The notes beneath the pieces were generated by a model. The model searched no databases and had not been told where the DNA came from. It saw only the letters and a program-made list of their open reading frames with translations. DNA of 64,000 nucleotides, from assembly GCA_022842445.1 (NCBI GenBank), contig JALHPO010000002.1, forward strand, positions 1 through 64,000, in the 5' to 3' direction. Source of the stretch: Nitrospira sp. Lineage in GTDB: Bacteria > Nitrospirota > Nitrospiria > Nitrospirales > Nitrospiraceae. This document shows positions 25,527 to 34,476 of the stretch, piece after piece (the first letter of the stretch is position 1; the number at the start of each line of letters is the position of its first letter). The position numbers and the translations under genes are program-made.

Positions 25527-26252
25527 TTAATCCCTCTTGTGTTGCCCTTTGAGCCAACCCTGATCTGCAAAACTCACGTACCGGCCGTCGCCGATGATCA
25601 CATGATCCAGCACAGGAATGCCCAGTAACCGGCCGGCCTCCCCCAGACGTTCTGTCAGGTGTCGATCTTCCAGGCTTGGAGTCGGATCGCCGCTGGGATG
25701 GTTATGCAAAAAGATCACGGCAGCGGCGGACTCACGAACCGCAGAGGCGAATACTTCTCGGGGGTGCACGAGACTGAGAGTCAACGTTCCTTCCGACACG
25801 GTGGATTCCTTGATGACGGTGTTCTTGGCGTCCAAGAGCACAACCTTGAAAATTTCCTGCTTGCGATCGCGCAAGATCGGGTGAAAATGCTTAAAGAGAT
25901 CGGCGCTTGAGGAGATGCGCGTGCCGGTCGAAAGTGGGGTAGCCAGCGATCGGCGCCCTAATTCTACTGCGGCTTTTAGCTGCGCCGCTTTCGCCGGTCC
26001 TATCCCTTGAATTGCACAGAGTTCTTCAATCCCGCACATGGCCAATCCACCGATACTTCCGACTCGGCCAAGCAATTCGATTGCAACTTGTACAGCGGAA
26101 AAATCACGGCGACCGGTCCTGAGGAGAATGGCGAGCAGTTGCGCATCCGACAAGGCATCGGGACCCTTCGCCATCAGCCGCTCACGTGGACGTTCAGTCT
26201 CCGGCCAATGCGTAATTCCCTTTGTTAGCCTCTTTCCTGTCATGGTAGCCAT
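25527..26252 (-). CDS. radC: RadC-family JAMM-domain protein
   Basis: A 241-residue protein. A UPF0758-type N-terminus (RPRERLMAKGPDALSDAQLLAILLRTG) is followed by a helix-hairpin-helix (IQGIGPAKAAQLKAAVELGRR). The JAB1/MPN+ metalloprotease-like fold carries the HxH-x7-8-D motif as HNHPSGDPTPSLED. RadC was once thought to act in DNA repair; its actual function is not established, and it is common near mobile elements or as a single housekeeping gene. It lies 55 bases upstream of the EF-G-like gene on the same strand. Confidence 0.9.
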   Translation of the reverse strand: MATMTGKRLTKGITHWPETERPRERLMAKGPDALSDAQLLAILLRTGRRDFSAVQVAIELLGRVGSIGGLAMCGIEELCAIQGIGPAKAAQLKAAVELGRRSLATPLSTGTRISSSADLFKHFHPILRDRKQEIFKVVLLDAKNTVIKESTVSEGTLTLSLVHPREVFASAVRESAAAVIFLHNHPSGDPTPSLEDRHLTERLGEAGRLLGIPVLDHVIIGDGRYVSFADQGWLKGQHKRD

Positions 26253-26427
26253 CTTTGACGCACAAAAAATGACACCCCGGACGTTTTTGTACTAGCTGGT
26301 CATGCCAATTTTGCCATTGTGTGAACTACGTAGAGTGTAACCCATTGAAATATCGTGGTGCGACAAATTGGTGCATCTCTTGCTATGTACGTCAGCAGCT
26401 GTAAACCTAGCCACCTGGGAGGAAGTG

Positions 26428-26601
26428 ATGGAATGTCCGAAGTGCAAAGGCATGATGATGTTGGAGCGGTTTTCCGATTTCTTTCTCATTTTCTACGCAT
26501 GGAAGTGTATCAACTGCGGCGCGATCATCGATCGCACGATCTCCAATAATCGACGAAAGAGTCTTGCAGCACGCGACGCACAGCCTGTCACGACTCGATA
26601 G
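26428..26601 (+). CDS. Small zinc-ribbon protein
   Basis: A 57-residue protein whose ATG at 26428 has GGGAGGAAG just upstream; the frame opens 60 bases earlier without a good site. It has two knuckles, CPKC (residues 3-6) and CINC (about residues 28-31), separated by an aromatic stretch MMMLERFSDFFLIFYAWKC, followed by a basic Arg/Lys tail. This is a typical rubredoxin-like or TFIIS-like zinc ribbon. It may bind nucleic acid or a protein partner; no named family is recognised. Confidence 0.68.
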   Translation: MECPKCKGMMMLERFSDFFLIFYAWKCINCGAIIDRTISNNRRKSLAARDAQPVTTR

Positions 26602-26621
26602 CTCTATAGGTTACCATCGAA

Positions 26622-26667
26622 CCCGATCCGCGCTACGGCTTCCTGAGTGAGGGTCAGACGGATCGGG
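26622..26667. repeat. Perfect 9-bp inverted repeat after the zinc-ribbon gene
   Basis: CCCGATCCG (26622-26630) and CGGATCGGG (26659-26667) pair perfectly around a 28-base loop. It is 20 bases after the zinc-ribbon stop and could end that transcript. No T-tract follows. The remaining 230 bases up to rsmD show only the promoter listed next. Confidence 0.4.
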
Positions 26668-26834
26668 ATACGACGGGACCAGATTCTCATTTGCCTTGCA
26701 TTATAGTCTCCCTGCATTGGACCGTCAAAATGATGCAGCCTGCACCTAGCAGAGACATCCATCCGCGTTCAGCGTTCTAAGTCCCCCAACGGTTCACCTT
26801 ATCGTCTGGGTGAGAGTCACCCACACGACCGTTC

Positions 26835-26864
26835 TTGACCCCTTCAAAAACGCTATGTTAGAGT
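26835..26864 (+). promoter_or_regulatory. Sigma-70-type promoter for rsmD-coaD-aminotransferase
   Basis: TTGACC (26835-26840), an 18-base spacer and an extended -10 (TG one base before TAGAGT, 26859-26864) lie 33 bases before the rsmD start. Confidence 0.5.
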
Positions 26865-26897
26865 CTTCCGGGCCGGACGAATCCGTAGTCATTTTCT

Positions 26898-27467
26898 ATG
26901 CGCGTCATTGCAGGAACCTATCGAGGCCGTCGTCTTCGTGGCCCCCAGGGATCCCTGATACGTCCGACTTCAGATCGAGTTCGGGAGGCATTGTTCTCAA
27001 TTCTTGGCAATCGCCTTCCCTCGGGCCGAGTACTTGATCTTTATGCGGGGACCGGAGCGATCGGAATCGAAGCCATAAGCCGAGGCGCCGCGCATGTGAC
27101 CTGCGTTGAATCCGAGATTGAAGCACTGAAACTCTTGCGTCAGAATATGCTGGACTGCGGGATAGGTCATCACATTACCGTGTACGCGCACACTGTCAAA
27201 CAATTTCTCAACCGACCGGAACAGTGGGAAGGCCCTTACGATATCGTATTTGCCGACCCCCCCTACGCTCTCGTACACGATCTGGAATCGTTGTTGACTC
27301 AGACTGTCACCGAGCGCCTCCTGACAGCCGACTCCTGGCTCGTCGTTGAGCATGCAGAGAAAACCCTCCTTCCGGATTCTCTGGGCTCCGCCGCCTATGT
27401 GCGCCGGTATCGCTATGGCGACACCGCCCTCTCTTTATATTCCTCTTCCGGTGCGGCATCGCAATGA
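26898..27467 (+). CDS. rsmD: 16S rRNA (guanine966-N2)-methyltransferase
   Basis: A 189-residue Rossmann methyltransferase that methylates G966 of 16S rRNA in the 30S subunit. It shows MRVIAGTYRGRRL at the N-terminus, the RPTSDRVREALFSIL segment, SAM motif I DLYAGTGAIGIEA and the catalytic DPPY. It overlaps coaD by four bases (ATGA), the very common rsmD-coaD pairing, which supports both calls. Confidence 0.93.
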   Translation: MRVIAGTYRGRRLRGPQGSLIRPTSDRVREALFSILGNRLPSGRVLDLYAGTGAIGIEAISRGAAHVTCVESEIEALKLLRQNMLDCGIGHHITVYAHTVKQFLNRPEQWEGPYDIVFADPPYALVHDLESLLTQTVTERLLTADSWLVVEHAEKTLLPDSLGSAAYVRRYRYGDTALSLYSSSGAASQ

Positions 27468-27952
27468 AGATCGGTGTCTACCCTGGAACATTTGATCCTG
27501 TCACCCATGGCCACACCGATATTATTACGCGAAGTTTACGTGTCTTTGATAAAGTCATCGTCGCGGTCGCGCCTAATCCGGCTAAGCATCCACTCTTCAA
27601 TCTTGCCGAGCGGCTTGATATGGTGACGCTGGTTATGAAGGATGTCGATCAAGTGGAAGTCATCACGTTCGATGGACTCTTAGTCGACTATGTCGAACGG
27701 GCCGGAGCGCATGCTATTATCCGTGGACTGCGCGCCATCTCGGACTTTGAACACGAATTCCAAATGGCTCTCATCAACCGCAAGTTGGCCAGGCATGTGG
27801 AAACCGTCTTTCTGATGCCGAGCGAGGAGTATTCATACTTGTCTTCTACGATCATCAAAGATGTGGCACACCATGGAGGCAGCTTGGCTGAATTTCTTCA
27901 TCCCGAAGTGGCGCGTCGGCTCCACGAACGAATTCGGAGTCTCAAGTCATGA
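27464..27952 (+). CDS. coaD: Phosphopantetheine adenylyltransferase
   Basis: A 162-residue nucleotidyltransferase. It transfers AMP from ATP to 4'-phosphopantetheine, the penultimate step of coenzyme A synthesis. It has GTFDPVTHGHTDI (the T/HxGH motif, near residues 9-21), RGLRAISDFEHEFQMA and YSYLSSTIIKDVA (the ISSTxxR-like motif). Length is typical. It overlaps rsmD upstream and the aminotransferase downstream by four bases each. Confidence 0.95.
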   Translation: MKIGVYPGTFDPVTHGHTDIITRSLRVFDKVIVAVAPNPAKHPLFNLAERLDMVTLVMKDVDQVEVITFDGLLVDYVERAGAHAIIRGLRAISDFEHEFQMALINRKLARHVETVFLMPSEEYSYLSSTIIKDVAHHGGSLAEFLHPEVARRLHERIRSLKS

Positions 27953-29145
27953 AACTCGCCGCACGTGTCGGCCGCATTACACCTTCCCCGACCTTGGCGA
28001 TGACGGCAACAGCCAAAGCTATGGCAGCGCAAGGGCTCGATGTCGTCGACTTTTCGTCAGGAGAACCGGATTTCGATACTCCGGATCCGGTCAAGGCCGC
28101 TGCGGAAGCGGCCATCCGGGCCGGTTTTACAAAGTATACGCCGTCGTCGGGCATCGACGAATTACGCCAAGCCATTATCGACAAGTTACAGGGTGAGCTC
28201 GGACTCCGATATGAGAAGTCGCAAATCCTGGTCTCGTGCGGCGCGAAGCATTCGCTCTACAACTTAGCTGAAGCGCTTCTTGAAGCCGGTGATGAGGTCA
28301 TCATTCCGACGCCCTATTGGGTCTCGTATGCCGACCAAGCTATGTTGAATGATGCGACGCCGGTTCTTCTGCCTACACATGAATCAAATGGATATGCCAT
28401 CAATGCGGATGACCTGCGGCGGCTGGTCACCCCACGAACGAAGGCGATCATAATCAATAGTCCATGCAATCCAACTGGCGCCACCTATAACCGGAACACG
28501 CTCGAAGCCATTGCCGATATCGCGGTCCGGCATAAGTTACTCATCATTTCGGACGAGATTTATGAAAAGGTCTTGTACGATGGCGCGACGCACGTGAGCA
28601 TCGCCACACTCAGTGCCGAAGTCGCGGCCCAGACAGTGATTATCAACGGTGTCTCGAAAGCCTATGCGATGACCGGCTGGCGGATCGGCTATGCCGCAGG
28701 TCCCAAAGACCTGCTGACGGCAATGGCCAACATTCAAAGCCAGAGCACATCGAATCCCTGTTCTATTTCACAAAAGGCCGCCGTCGCGGCATTACGGCTT
28801 GGCCAACCCTTTACGGAAAAGATGGTTACCGAATTCGATCGCCGTCGCAAAGTGATGGTCGGTCGGTTGAATGCGATGCCAGGGGTGACCTGCCGCATGC
28901 CGACTGGCGCGTTTTACGCCTTTCCCAACATTAGTGGGATTCTTGGCCGAACCGCCCCGACTGGCATCATTCGAACACCGCATGAACTGGCGCAATACCT
29001 GTTGAAAGACTTCCATGTTGCCGCTGTTCCCGGAGAGCCCTTCGGAAGTCACCAGCACATCCGGCTTTCCTACGCGACCAGCATGGAATCGATCGAGCGT
29101 GGGATGGACCGAATTGCAACGGCATTCGGCAAGTTAACCGCCTGA
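27949..29145 (+). CDS. aspC: Class I aspartate aminotransferase (subgroup Ib)
   Basis: A 398-residue PLP enzyme converting aspartate and 2-oxoglutarate to oxaloacetate and glutamate. It opens LAARVGRITPSPTLAMTATAKAM and has the SSGEPDFDTP motif, the NSPCNPTGATY segment, the PLP lysine in NGVSKAYAMTGWRIGY and the substrate-binding arginine near RLSYATS. These mark the Ib aspartate aminotransferases; some relatives also act on prephenate. It overlaps coaD by four bases, so it ends a three-gene operon. Confidence 0.87.
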   Translation: MKLAARVGRITPSPTLAMTATAKAMAAQGLDVVDFSSGEPDFDTPDPVKAAAEAAIRAGFTKYTPSSGIDELRQAIIDKLQGELGLRYEKSQILVSCGAKHSLYNLAEALLEAGDEVIIPTPYWVSYADQAMLNDATPVLLPTHESNGYAINADDLRRLVTPRTKAIIINSPCNPTGATYNRNTLEAIADIAVRHKLLIISDEIYEKVLYDGATHVSIATLSAEVAAQTVIINGVSKAYAMTGWRIGYAAGPKDLLTAMANIQSQSTSNPCSISQKAAVAALRLGQPFTEKMVTEFDRRRKVMVGRLNAMPGVTCRMPTGAFYAFPNISGILGRTAPTGIIRTPHELAQYLLKDFHVAAVPGEPFGSHQHIRLSYATSMESIERGMDRIATAFGKLTA

Positions 29146-29157
29146 GTGACAATCCTA

Positions 29158-29186
29158 TTGACGAGGGGCGGCTTGCCCCATAGAGT
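29158..29186 (+). promoter_or_regulatory. Sigma-70-type promoter with a dyad in its spacer
   Basis: TTGACG (29158-29163) and TAGAGT (29181-29186) are spaced by 17 bases, 31 bases before the GTG of the FmdB-like gene. The spacer itself contains the palindrome GGGGC-ggctt-GCCCC, which could be an operator or the hairpin ending the previous operon. Confidence 0.5.
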
Positions 29187-29216
29187 TGAACTGTGACCTG
29201 TAAATAAGGAGGCCCG

Positions 29217-29588
29217 GTGCCGATCTACGAATATCTCTGTCAGGATTGCTCCTACCGGTTTGAATTGAAGCAGAGCATGAAAGACGATCCCGTCGCCGCC
29301 TGTCCCAAATGCGGGAAATCGGTCAGCCGGATTATTTCCGCTCCTGCGATCATGTTCAAAGGGAGCGGGTGGTATGTGACGGATTATTCCGACAAGATGA
29401 AACCGCCGACGGGCGAATCATCCGACTCGACGTCCGGCACGAAGAAAGAACCGGCAGCGACTACTGAGAAGGCGGCGCCAGCCTCCCCGGCACCTGCCAC
29501 GACGGCTCCGGCAACCACCCCATCGACAACCGGCAGCACCTCGTCCAGCAGCGCCCCCTCATCAGGAACGTCGTCAAGTTCGATCTGA
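29217..29588 (+). CDS. FmdB-family zinc-ribbon protein
   Basis: A 123-residue protein starting with GTG behind AAGGAGG. The N-terminal 45 residues are the FmdB regulatory-domain zinc ribbon (MPIYEYLCQDCSYRFEL, then CPKCGKSVSRIISAPA) followed by FKGSGWYVTDY, the typical end of the family. The last 60 residues are low-complexity Ala/Thr/Ser/Pro. FmdB was named for a link with formamidase regulation; the biochemical role is not established. The stop is 10 bases from the end of the convergent lipoprotein gene. Confidence 0.8.
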   Translation: MPIYEYLCQDCSYRFELKQSMKDDPVAACPKCGKSVSRIISAPAIMFKGSGWYVTDYSDKMKPPTGESSDSTSGTKKEPAATTEKAAPASPAPATTAPATTPSTTGSTSSSSAPSSGTSSSSI

Positions 29589-29598
29589 CAGCTCCCTG

Positions 29599-30000
29599 CT
29601 ACCTCTTAGGAGCCGCCTGTTTCTTAACCGGTTGTTTGCCCGTGGATTTCGCCGCCGGCCTTACTGCGGCTTTGGCAGATGCCACTGCCTTTGCCCCTTT
29701 GGCGCGCAGCGCATCGACTTGGTGTTGCAGACTCGTAATCATCACGGTCTTCTCTCGACTGACCCGACTCATCTCATCAAGCTGCGATTGTAAATCCCGC
29801 CGTGCATTCGACAGGTCGTTGATCTGTACCTGGAGTTGCGCCTTCTCTGTTGCCAGGGTTTGTGTCTCCGATCGAAGTTGCTCGACCTGAGCTTGCAACG
29901 CCGGAGGCCAATAGTCGCATCCCGTCATACTCATGAAACAACCGAGCCCAAGCGCGACGCCGGCCAATGACATCGCTTGTCTTTTCCCCACAATCATCAT
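29599..30000 (-). CDS. Small coiled-coil lipoprotein
   Basis: A 133-residue protein with AAGGAGG before the start. The signal peptide ends in lipobox SMTGC (about residues 24-28), giving a lipidated mature protein. A coiled coil spans about residues 33-98 (QAQVEQLRSETQTLATEKAQ and following heptads). The Lys/Ala/Pro-rich tail is basic and may contact peptidoglycan or a nucleic acid-free anionic surface. It resembles Lpp-like or YbgF-N-like spacers in layout only. No family recognised. Confidence 0.65.
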   Translation of the reverse strand: MMIVGKRQAMSLAGVALGLGCFMSMTGCDYWPPALQAQVEQLRSETQTLATEKAQLQVQINDLSNARRDLQSQLDEMSRVSREKTVMITSLQHQVDALRAKGAKAVASAKAAVRPAAKSTGKQPVKKQAAPKR

Positions 30001-30068
30001 TTCTATCCTCCTTATCTCGAATAACCAGGAATGTGAATTCGATAACTACTGCAATATCAACATAGACC

Positions 30069-30713
30069 TCACATTAGCGAGATTCCTGCTGTCTGTAACA
30101 CGTCCTGTAGCATCTGTCGAGTGACGGCACCTTCGCGAATCACGCATGCCGTTTCGCGTGCATCGATGACGGTCGATGGCGGTCCCCCAGGGGTTGGTCC
30201 TGCATCAACAATGAGACTGAGGTCTTGTCCCAGACTGTCCTGTACCTGGTTCGCATATTGCGCTGGTGATTCGCCGGCACGGTTGGCACTCGTTCCTGTG
30301 AGAGGGCCTGTCACTGCTAACAGGTCAGCTAATGGGCCACAAGAGCTGAACCGCACGCCGATCGTGCCGGTCCCCGCTGTCAGATTGCTTGGAAGTGACG
30401 GCGCGGCCGTAAAGAGGATTGTGAGCGGACCGGGCCAGAACCTGTCCATCAAAAGTGAGGCGGTGCGGGAGACCTTCTGGACCAGCCTCGCGAGCTGTCC
30501 ACGGTTTCCAATCAACACCAGAATCGGTTTGCCGTCCGGCCGGCCCTTGACGCGTAGCAACCGGTCTACGGCTTGTGGATCGAATGGATTGACACCAAGG
30601 CCGTAATAGGTCTCCGTCGGCACCGCCACGATGCCGCCACGTGCCACTTCCTGCTTGACCTGGTCTGATACACGGTGCACGTCACCGGCACTATATGGAA
30701 GGATTTCTGACAT
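30069..30713 (-). CDS. tsaC: Threonylcarbamoyl-AMP synthase (Sua5/YrdC family)
   Basis: A 214-residue protein that makes threonylcarbamoyl-AMP from threonine, bicarbonate and ATP for the t6A37 modification of ANN-decoding tRNAs. It has VPTETYYGLG, the KGRPDGKPI motif (KxR...S/K type) and the TSANRAGESPA motif near the end. The frame opens with TTG at 30728, but the ATG at 30713 is the likelier start. It is 30 bases downstream of purD on the same strand. It lacks the extra C-terminal Sua5 domain, so it is of the short TsaC type. Confidence 0.88.
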   Translation of the reverse strand: MSEILPYSAGDVHRVSDQVKQEVARGGIVAVPTETYYGLGVNPFDPQAVDRLLRVKGRPDGKPILVLIGNRGQLARLVQKVSRTASLLMDRFWPGPLTILFTAAPSLPSNLTAGTGTIGVRFSSCGPLADLLAVTGPLTGTSANRAGESPAQYANQVQDSLGQDLSLIVDAGPTPGGPPSTVIDARETACVIREGAVTRQMLQDVLQTAGISLM

Positions 30714-30743
30714 CCGTACGGAAACCAACCTGCAAATCGCGGA

Positions 30744-32012
30744 CTAGGAAGTCACCGCGCGATGGGCGATATCCTTTCGATAATGACACCCTTCGAATGA
30801 AATGGCGGATACCGCCTTATAGGCTTCCGCTTGTGCTTCTTTCAACGTTGCTCCCTGTCCGGTAATTCCCAAGACACGTCCACCGGCAGTCACAACAGCA
30901 TCATTCTTCCTGGCAGTTCCCGCGTGAAAGACAAGCGCATGTGTAGCCGCCTCGCTCTGCAAGCCATGCAGAGGAAATCCGTTCTGATATTGGCCAGGAT
31001 ATCCGCCCGACGTCATCACAACGCAGACCGCCGTGTCATGATGCCATTCGACCCTGAGTTGATCGAGGCGATGTTCAATAACCGCCTCAATCACGTCGAG
31101 TAAATCCGTCTTGAGCAAAGGCAGCACCACCTGCGTCTCCGGATCACCCATACGAGCATTAAACTCCAACACATAGGGCATGCCATTGACGACCATGAGA
31201 CCGGCATAGAGGACTCCCTGAAAGGGCGATCCCAGTCGTGACATCGTCTCCACTATCGGCTGCAACACTGCGCGGGCGACATGCTCACGAAGCGCCGGTG
31301 TGCCCAGCGGCGCTGGACAATAGGCGCCCATACCGCCGGTGTTGAGCCCGGTATCCCCATCCCCTACCCGCTTGTGATCTTGCGCCGGCAACATCGGTAC
31401 GACGGTTTGGCCGTCTGTGAATGCCATGATCGTGAGTTCTTCACCGTTGAGAAATTGTTCGATCAACACCTGCTTGCCTGCCTGACCGAAGACGCCTTTC
31501 TCCATCGCATCAACGACCGCCTCGCAAGCCTGCTCCCTTGTCGTGGCAATGATGACGCCCTTCCCTTGGGCCAGACCGTCCGCCTTGATAACCACAGGCA
31601 ATTCATGCTGCTCAAGATAGGCCAGCGCCTCGGTTACCTTATCGAAACTTTTGGCCCGCGCAGTCTGAACTTTGGCTTGCGCCATCACATCTTTCGAGAA
31701 AGTTTTACTGGCTTCCAGCTTCGCCGCATTCTTGGTAGGACCAAAAATCTTCAGTTTGGCGCGGCGGAACTCATCGGCAATTCCCAACGCAAGAGGCGCT
31801 TCCGGTCCGACGACCGTAAAGTCGATCTGCTCCCTGATGACGAAATCTTTCAGCGCCGCAATATCGTCGGCCTTGATCGGCACGCAGGTGGCCATCGATT
31901 CGATTCCGGCATTGCCCGGTGCGCAGAACAAGACTGGTTTCCGCGGACTCTGCGCAAGCTTCCACACAATCGTGTGCTCGCGTCCCCCACCACCGACGAC
32001 AAGAATTTTCAT
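30744..32012 (-). CDS. purD: Phosphoribosylamine-glycine ligase
   Basis: A 422-residue ATP-grasp enzyme joining glycine to 5-phosphoribosylamine to form GAR, the second step of purine synthesis. It begins MKILVVGGGGREHTIVWKL. It has VVGPEAPLALGIADEFR, the ATP-grasp segment VVIKADGLAQGKGV and the metal site region YVLEFNARMGDPETQ. Length is normal. It lies downstream of purH with a 194-base gap that holds palindromes, and upstream of tsaC. Confidence 0.95.
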   Translation of the reverse strand: MKILVVGGGGREHTIVWKLAQSPRKPVLFCAPGNAGIESMATCVPIKADDIAALKDFVIREQIDFTVVGPEAPLALGIADEFRRAKLKIFGPTKNAAKLEASKTFSKDVMAQAKVQTARAKSFDKVTEALAYLEQHELPVVIKADGLAQGKGVIIATTREQACEAVVDAMEKGVFGQAGKQVLIEQFLNGEELTIMAFTDGQTVVPMLPAQDHKRVGDGDTGLNTGGMGAYCPAPLGTPALREHVARAVLQPIVETMSRLGSPFQGVLYAGLMVVNGMPYVLEFNARMGDPETQVVLPLLKTDLLDVIEAVIEHRLDQLRVEWHHDTAVCVVMTSGGYPGQYQNGFPLHGLQSEAATHALVFHAGTARKNDAVVTAGGRVLGITGQGATLKEAQAEAYKAVSAISFEGCHYRKDIAHRAVTS

Positions 32013-32122
32013 ATGCTGGTTCTTCGAAGTGGCATCTACCGACGAAATGGTTCCGTTCCGATCATTCCAGGGCTGTGGATGAGAGGCTTCTCAAACTGAT
32101 CAACCTGCAAGGCCGCAGGTGA

Positions 32123-32168
32123 GTCAAAACCGGAGGCGCACCCTCTGGGGTGCGTTGAGAATTTTGAC
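32123..32168. repeat. Nested palindrome in the purH-purD gap
   Basis: Outer arms GTCAAAA (32123-32129) and TTTTGAC (32162-32168) are perfect, as are inner arms CGCACCC (32137-32143) and GGGTGCG (32148-32154) around a TCTG loop, with a symmetric 7/7 internal loop between them. A second small hairpin, ACCTGC/GCAGGT, lies beside it (32103-32120). On the purH-purD transcript this could be an attenuator, processing site or dispersed palindromic element. Confidence 0.55.
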
Positions 32169-32206
32169 GAGCCGAAAACGACGCAGGGGATCATTTCAGA
32201 AGCCGT

Positions 32207-33760
32207 CTAGTGGCGGAAATGGCGCATACCCGTGAGAATCATTGCCAAGCCATGTTCATCCGCGGCTTTGACAATTTCGGCATCACGGATTGACCCGCCC
32301 GGCTGAATGACCGCAGTAATTCCCGCCTGTGCCGCCGCATCGAGGCCGTCACGGAACGGAAAAAACGCGTCGGAGGCCATGACGCAACCTTTGACCGGCA
32401 TCTGGGCCTTCATGGCGGCAAGCTTGACGCTATCCACCCGGCTCATCTGTCCCGCGCCGATCCCGACCGTTTGCCCGGGCTTGGCGTAGATGATGGCGTT
32501 TGACTTAACGTGTTTACAGACTTTCCACGCAAAAGCGCAGGCGGCGTACTCTTCGTCCGTCGGCTTGCGGACGGTCGGTACCTTCAACGATCTCAGGTCC
32601 GTCAGAACACCGAGGTCACGATCCTGCACGATTAATCCCCCGACGAGCTTCTTCAAATCGTAGCCTTCTTGTTTGACCTTTGTCAGTGGTCCAACGTCCA
32701 ATAGACGCAAATCCTTCTTCCGCTTCAATTCGGCCAACGCATCCTCGGCAAAGCTGGGAGCAATTACCACCTCGACGAATGTGGAGGTAATCTCCTTCGC
32801 CGCCGCCAGATCAACCGGTCGATTGAAGGCAATCACACCGCCGAAGGCCGACACAGGATCGGTCTCCCGCGCCTTCACATACGCCTCAACCGGCGTCGAT
32901 CCGAGCGCCACGCCGCAAGGATTGTTATGTTTGATGATCGCAACGGCGCACTCATCATATTCTTTCGCCAGCTCCAGGGCCGAATTGGCGTCGAGGAAAT
33001 TGTTATAGGACATGGCCTTGCCGTGCAAGATCGTGCCACGAGAGACCGACGGTTCATTTGAACTGAGCTCACGGTAGAACGCACCCTGCTGATGTGGATT
33101 TTCGCCGTAGCGGAGCGTCTCTGCCAACTCAAACTGGAGCGACAGCACCTTGGGGAACTTGATCTCCTCGCCCTGCACCTGTTTCTCCAAATATCCGGCG
33201 ATCAACCTGTCGTAACGCGCCGTATGCTGGAACACCTTCATCGCCAATTCACGGCGCAGCGCGCGCGTGACGGTATTTCCCTTGATGGCATCCAACACTC
33301 TGGGATAGTCCACCGGATCGACCAACACCAGCACATCCTCATGATTCTTTGCCGCCGAGCGGAGCATCGACGGTCCGCCGATATCGATATTCTCGATCGC
33401 ATCGTCAAAATGGCAATTGGGCTTGGCGATAGTGGCTTCGAAGGGATAGAGATTGACGACAACGACATCGATCGGGCCGATATTGTGTTGCGTCATCTGA
33501 TCGACGTGGGCCGGAAGCGATCGACGCCCCAGCAAGCCGCCGTGAATCTTCGGATGCAGCGTCTTCACACGGCCATCCAGAATTTCCGGCGAACCGGTAT
33601 AGGCCGCCACATCTGTGACCTTGATACCCGCTTCGCGGAGGGCCTTCGCCGTCCCGCCAGTCGACAAAATTTCCGCGCCAAGCGCTTCGAGCCCCTTGGC
33701 CATCTCGACAACACCAGTCTTTTCAGAAACGCTGATCAACGCCCGCTTGATGCCGGCCAT
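32207..33760 (-). CDS. purH: Bifunctional AICAR formyltransferase / IMP cyclohydrolase
   Basis: A 517-residue enzyme for the last two steps of IMP synthesis. The N-terminal methylglyoxal-synthase-like cyclohydrolase domain begins [20 protein letters not shown] and includes the [16 protein letters not shown] and [16 protein letters not shown] segments. The C-terminal AICAR transformylase has KHNNPCGVA and [18 protein letters not shown] near the end. Length is normal. It is the first gene of the minus-strand purH-purD-tsaC group. Confidence 0.96.
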   Translation of the reverse strand: MAGIKRALISVSEKTGVVEMAKGLEALGAEILSTGGTAKALREAGIKVTDVAAYTGSPEILDGRVKTLHPKIHGGLLGRRSLPAHVDQMTQHNIGPIDVVVVNLYPFEATIAKPNCHFDDAIENIDIGGPSMLRSAAKNHEDVLVLVDPVDYPRVLDAIKGNTVTRALRRELAMKVFQHTARYDRLIAGYLEKQVQGEEIKFPKVLSLQFELAETLRYGENPHQQGAFYRELSSNEPSVSRGTILHGKAMSYNNFLDANSALELAKEYDECAVAIIKHNNPCGVALGSTPVEAYVKARETDPVSAFGGVIAFNRPVDLAAAKEITSTFVEVVIAPSFAEDALAELKRKKDLRLLDVGPLTKVKQEGYDLKKLVGGLIVQDRDLGVLTDLRSLKVPTVRKPTDEEYAACAFAWKVCKHVKSNAIIYAKPGQTVGIGAGQMSRVDSVKLAAMKAQMPVKGCVMASDAFFPFRDGLDAAAQAGITAVIQPGGSIRDAEIVKAADEHGLAMILTGMRHFRH

Positions 33761-34150
33761 AGTTCCACTCCTTGAATTAATCTATATGGAAGGTTGCACA
33801 TTACCGCACGAAAGGCGGGCGAAGAATAGCAAATGGGTTGGGGAACTTCAAGGCGAGGACAACCGCGTGGACAAACGAGAACATTCTCCCGTTGGGTCCT
33901 GATCATCTTGAGGTCGGAGGCTCCATTGACAGGAACAGTCTTGGTTCTATAGACTGAAGCTGACGTATTGAGCCACGCCGACTGTCTCATCGCTCGCGCA
34001 TCCCTCCCCTTCCCGCGCGCTTGATTCCCCGGTCTCCGCCGCTGCTACGCCAGAGTCCCTGTCTGTACCCGTCTGACCGACGCACATCCTCTGTGGGTGT
34101 TGATCGATGCGGGTTGGGGGGCTCCCACCATTTCACTGAAGGAGTTTATC
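33761..34150. other. 390-base gap between divergent purH and the CsbD-like gene
   Basis: No tRNA or convincing protein gene is visible. Open frames here lack start signals. I found no clear sigma-70 box. The last 13 bases carry the GAAGGAG Shine-Dalgarno (34138-34144) of the next gene. Confidence 0.5.
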
Positions 34151-34393
34151 GTGAATCAGGAACAGTTCGGACAATTCTGGAATCAACTCAAGACACCGCT
34201 GAAGGCGAAATGGGATAAGATTACCGATGAGGATCTCACGGAGATTCAAGGCAACTGGGCACAATTTGGCATTGTTCTGCAAAAACGGTATGGAGAGCTT
34301 CAGAAAGAGGAAGTGACCACCTGGGCCAATCGCCGGTATTCTCATTGGACCGGTAACTACATCGGTTACAAAGACCCAGCGCCTGGCGCATAA
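34151..34393 (+). CDS. CsbD-like general stress protein
   Basis: An 80-residue protein. I start it at GTG 34151, six bases after GAAGGAG, because the family N-terminus (MNEEQFxGxWxQLKGxxKxKWxKLTDDDLxxIxG) aligns with VNQEQFGQFWNQLKTPLKAKWDKITDEDLTEIQGNW... taken from here. The middle (LQKRYGELQKEEV) continues the family pattern. The tail TTWANRRYSHWTGNYIGYKD is extra. CsbD is a sigma-B-controlled stress protein in Bacillus and a common small stress protein elsewhere; its action is unknown. Two other small genes follow. Confidence 0.75.
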   Translation: MNQEQFGQFWNQLKTPLKAKWDKITDEDLTEIQGNWAQFGIVLQKRYGELQKEEVTTWANRRYSHWTGNYIGYKDPAPGA

Positions 34394-34476
34394 CCACTAC
34401 CGATTCATGGCCTCGACTGTGATCACGTCACGGTACTGCGGCGTAATGCCACCTTGTGTACAACGGGAGACCTACG

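Noticed and set aside
31281..32099. 272-codon forward frame opposite purD
   Set aside because: Antisense to a complete purD with all ATP-grasp motifs; its composition is that of a shadow frame.
33092..33775. 227-codon forward frame opposite purH
   Set aside because: Antisense shadow of purH.
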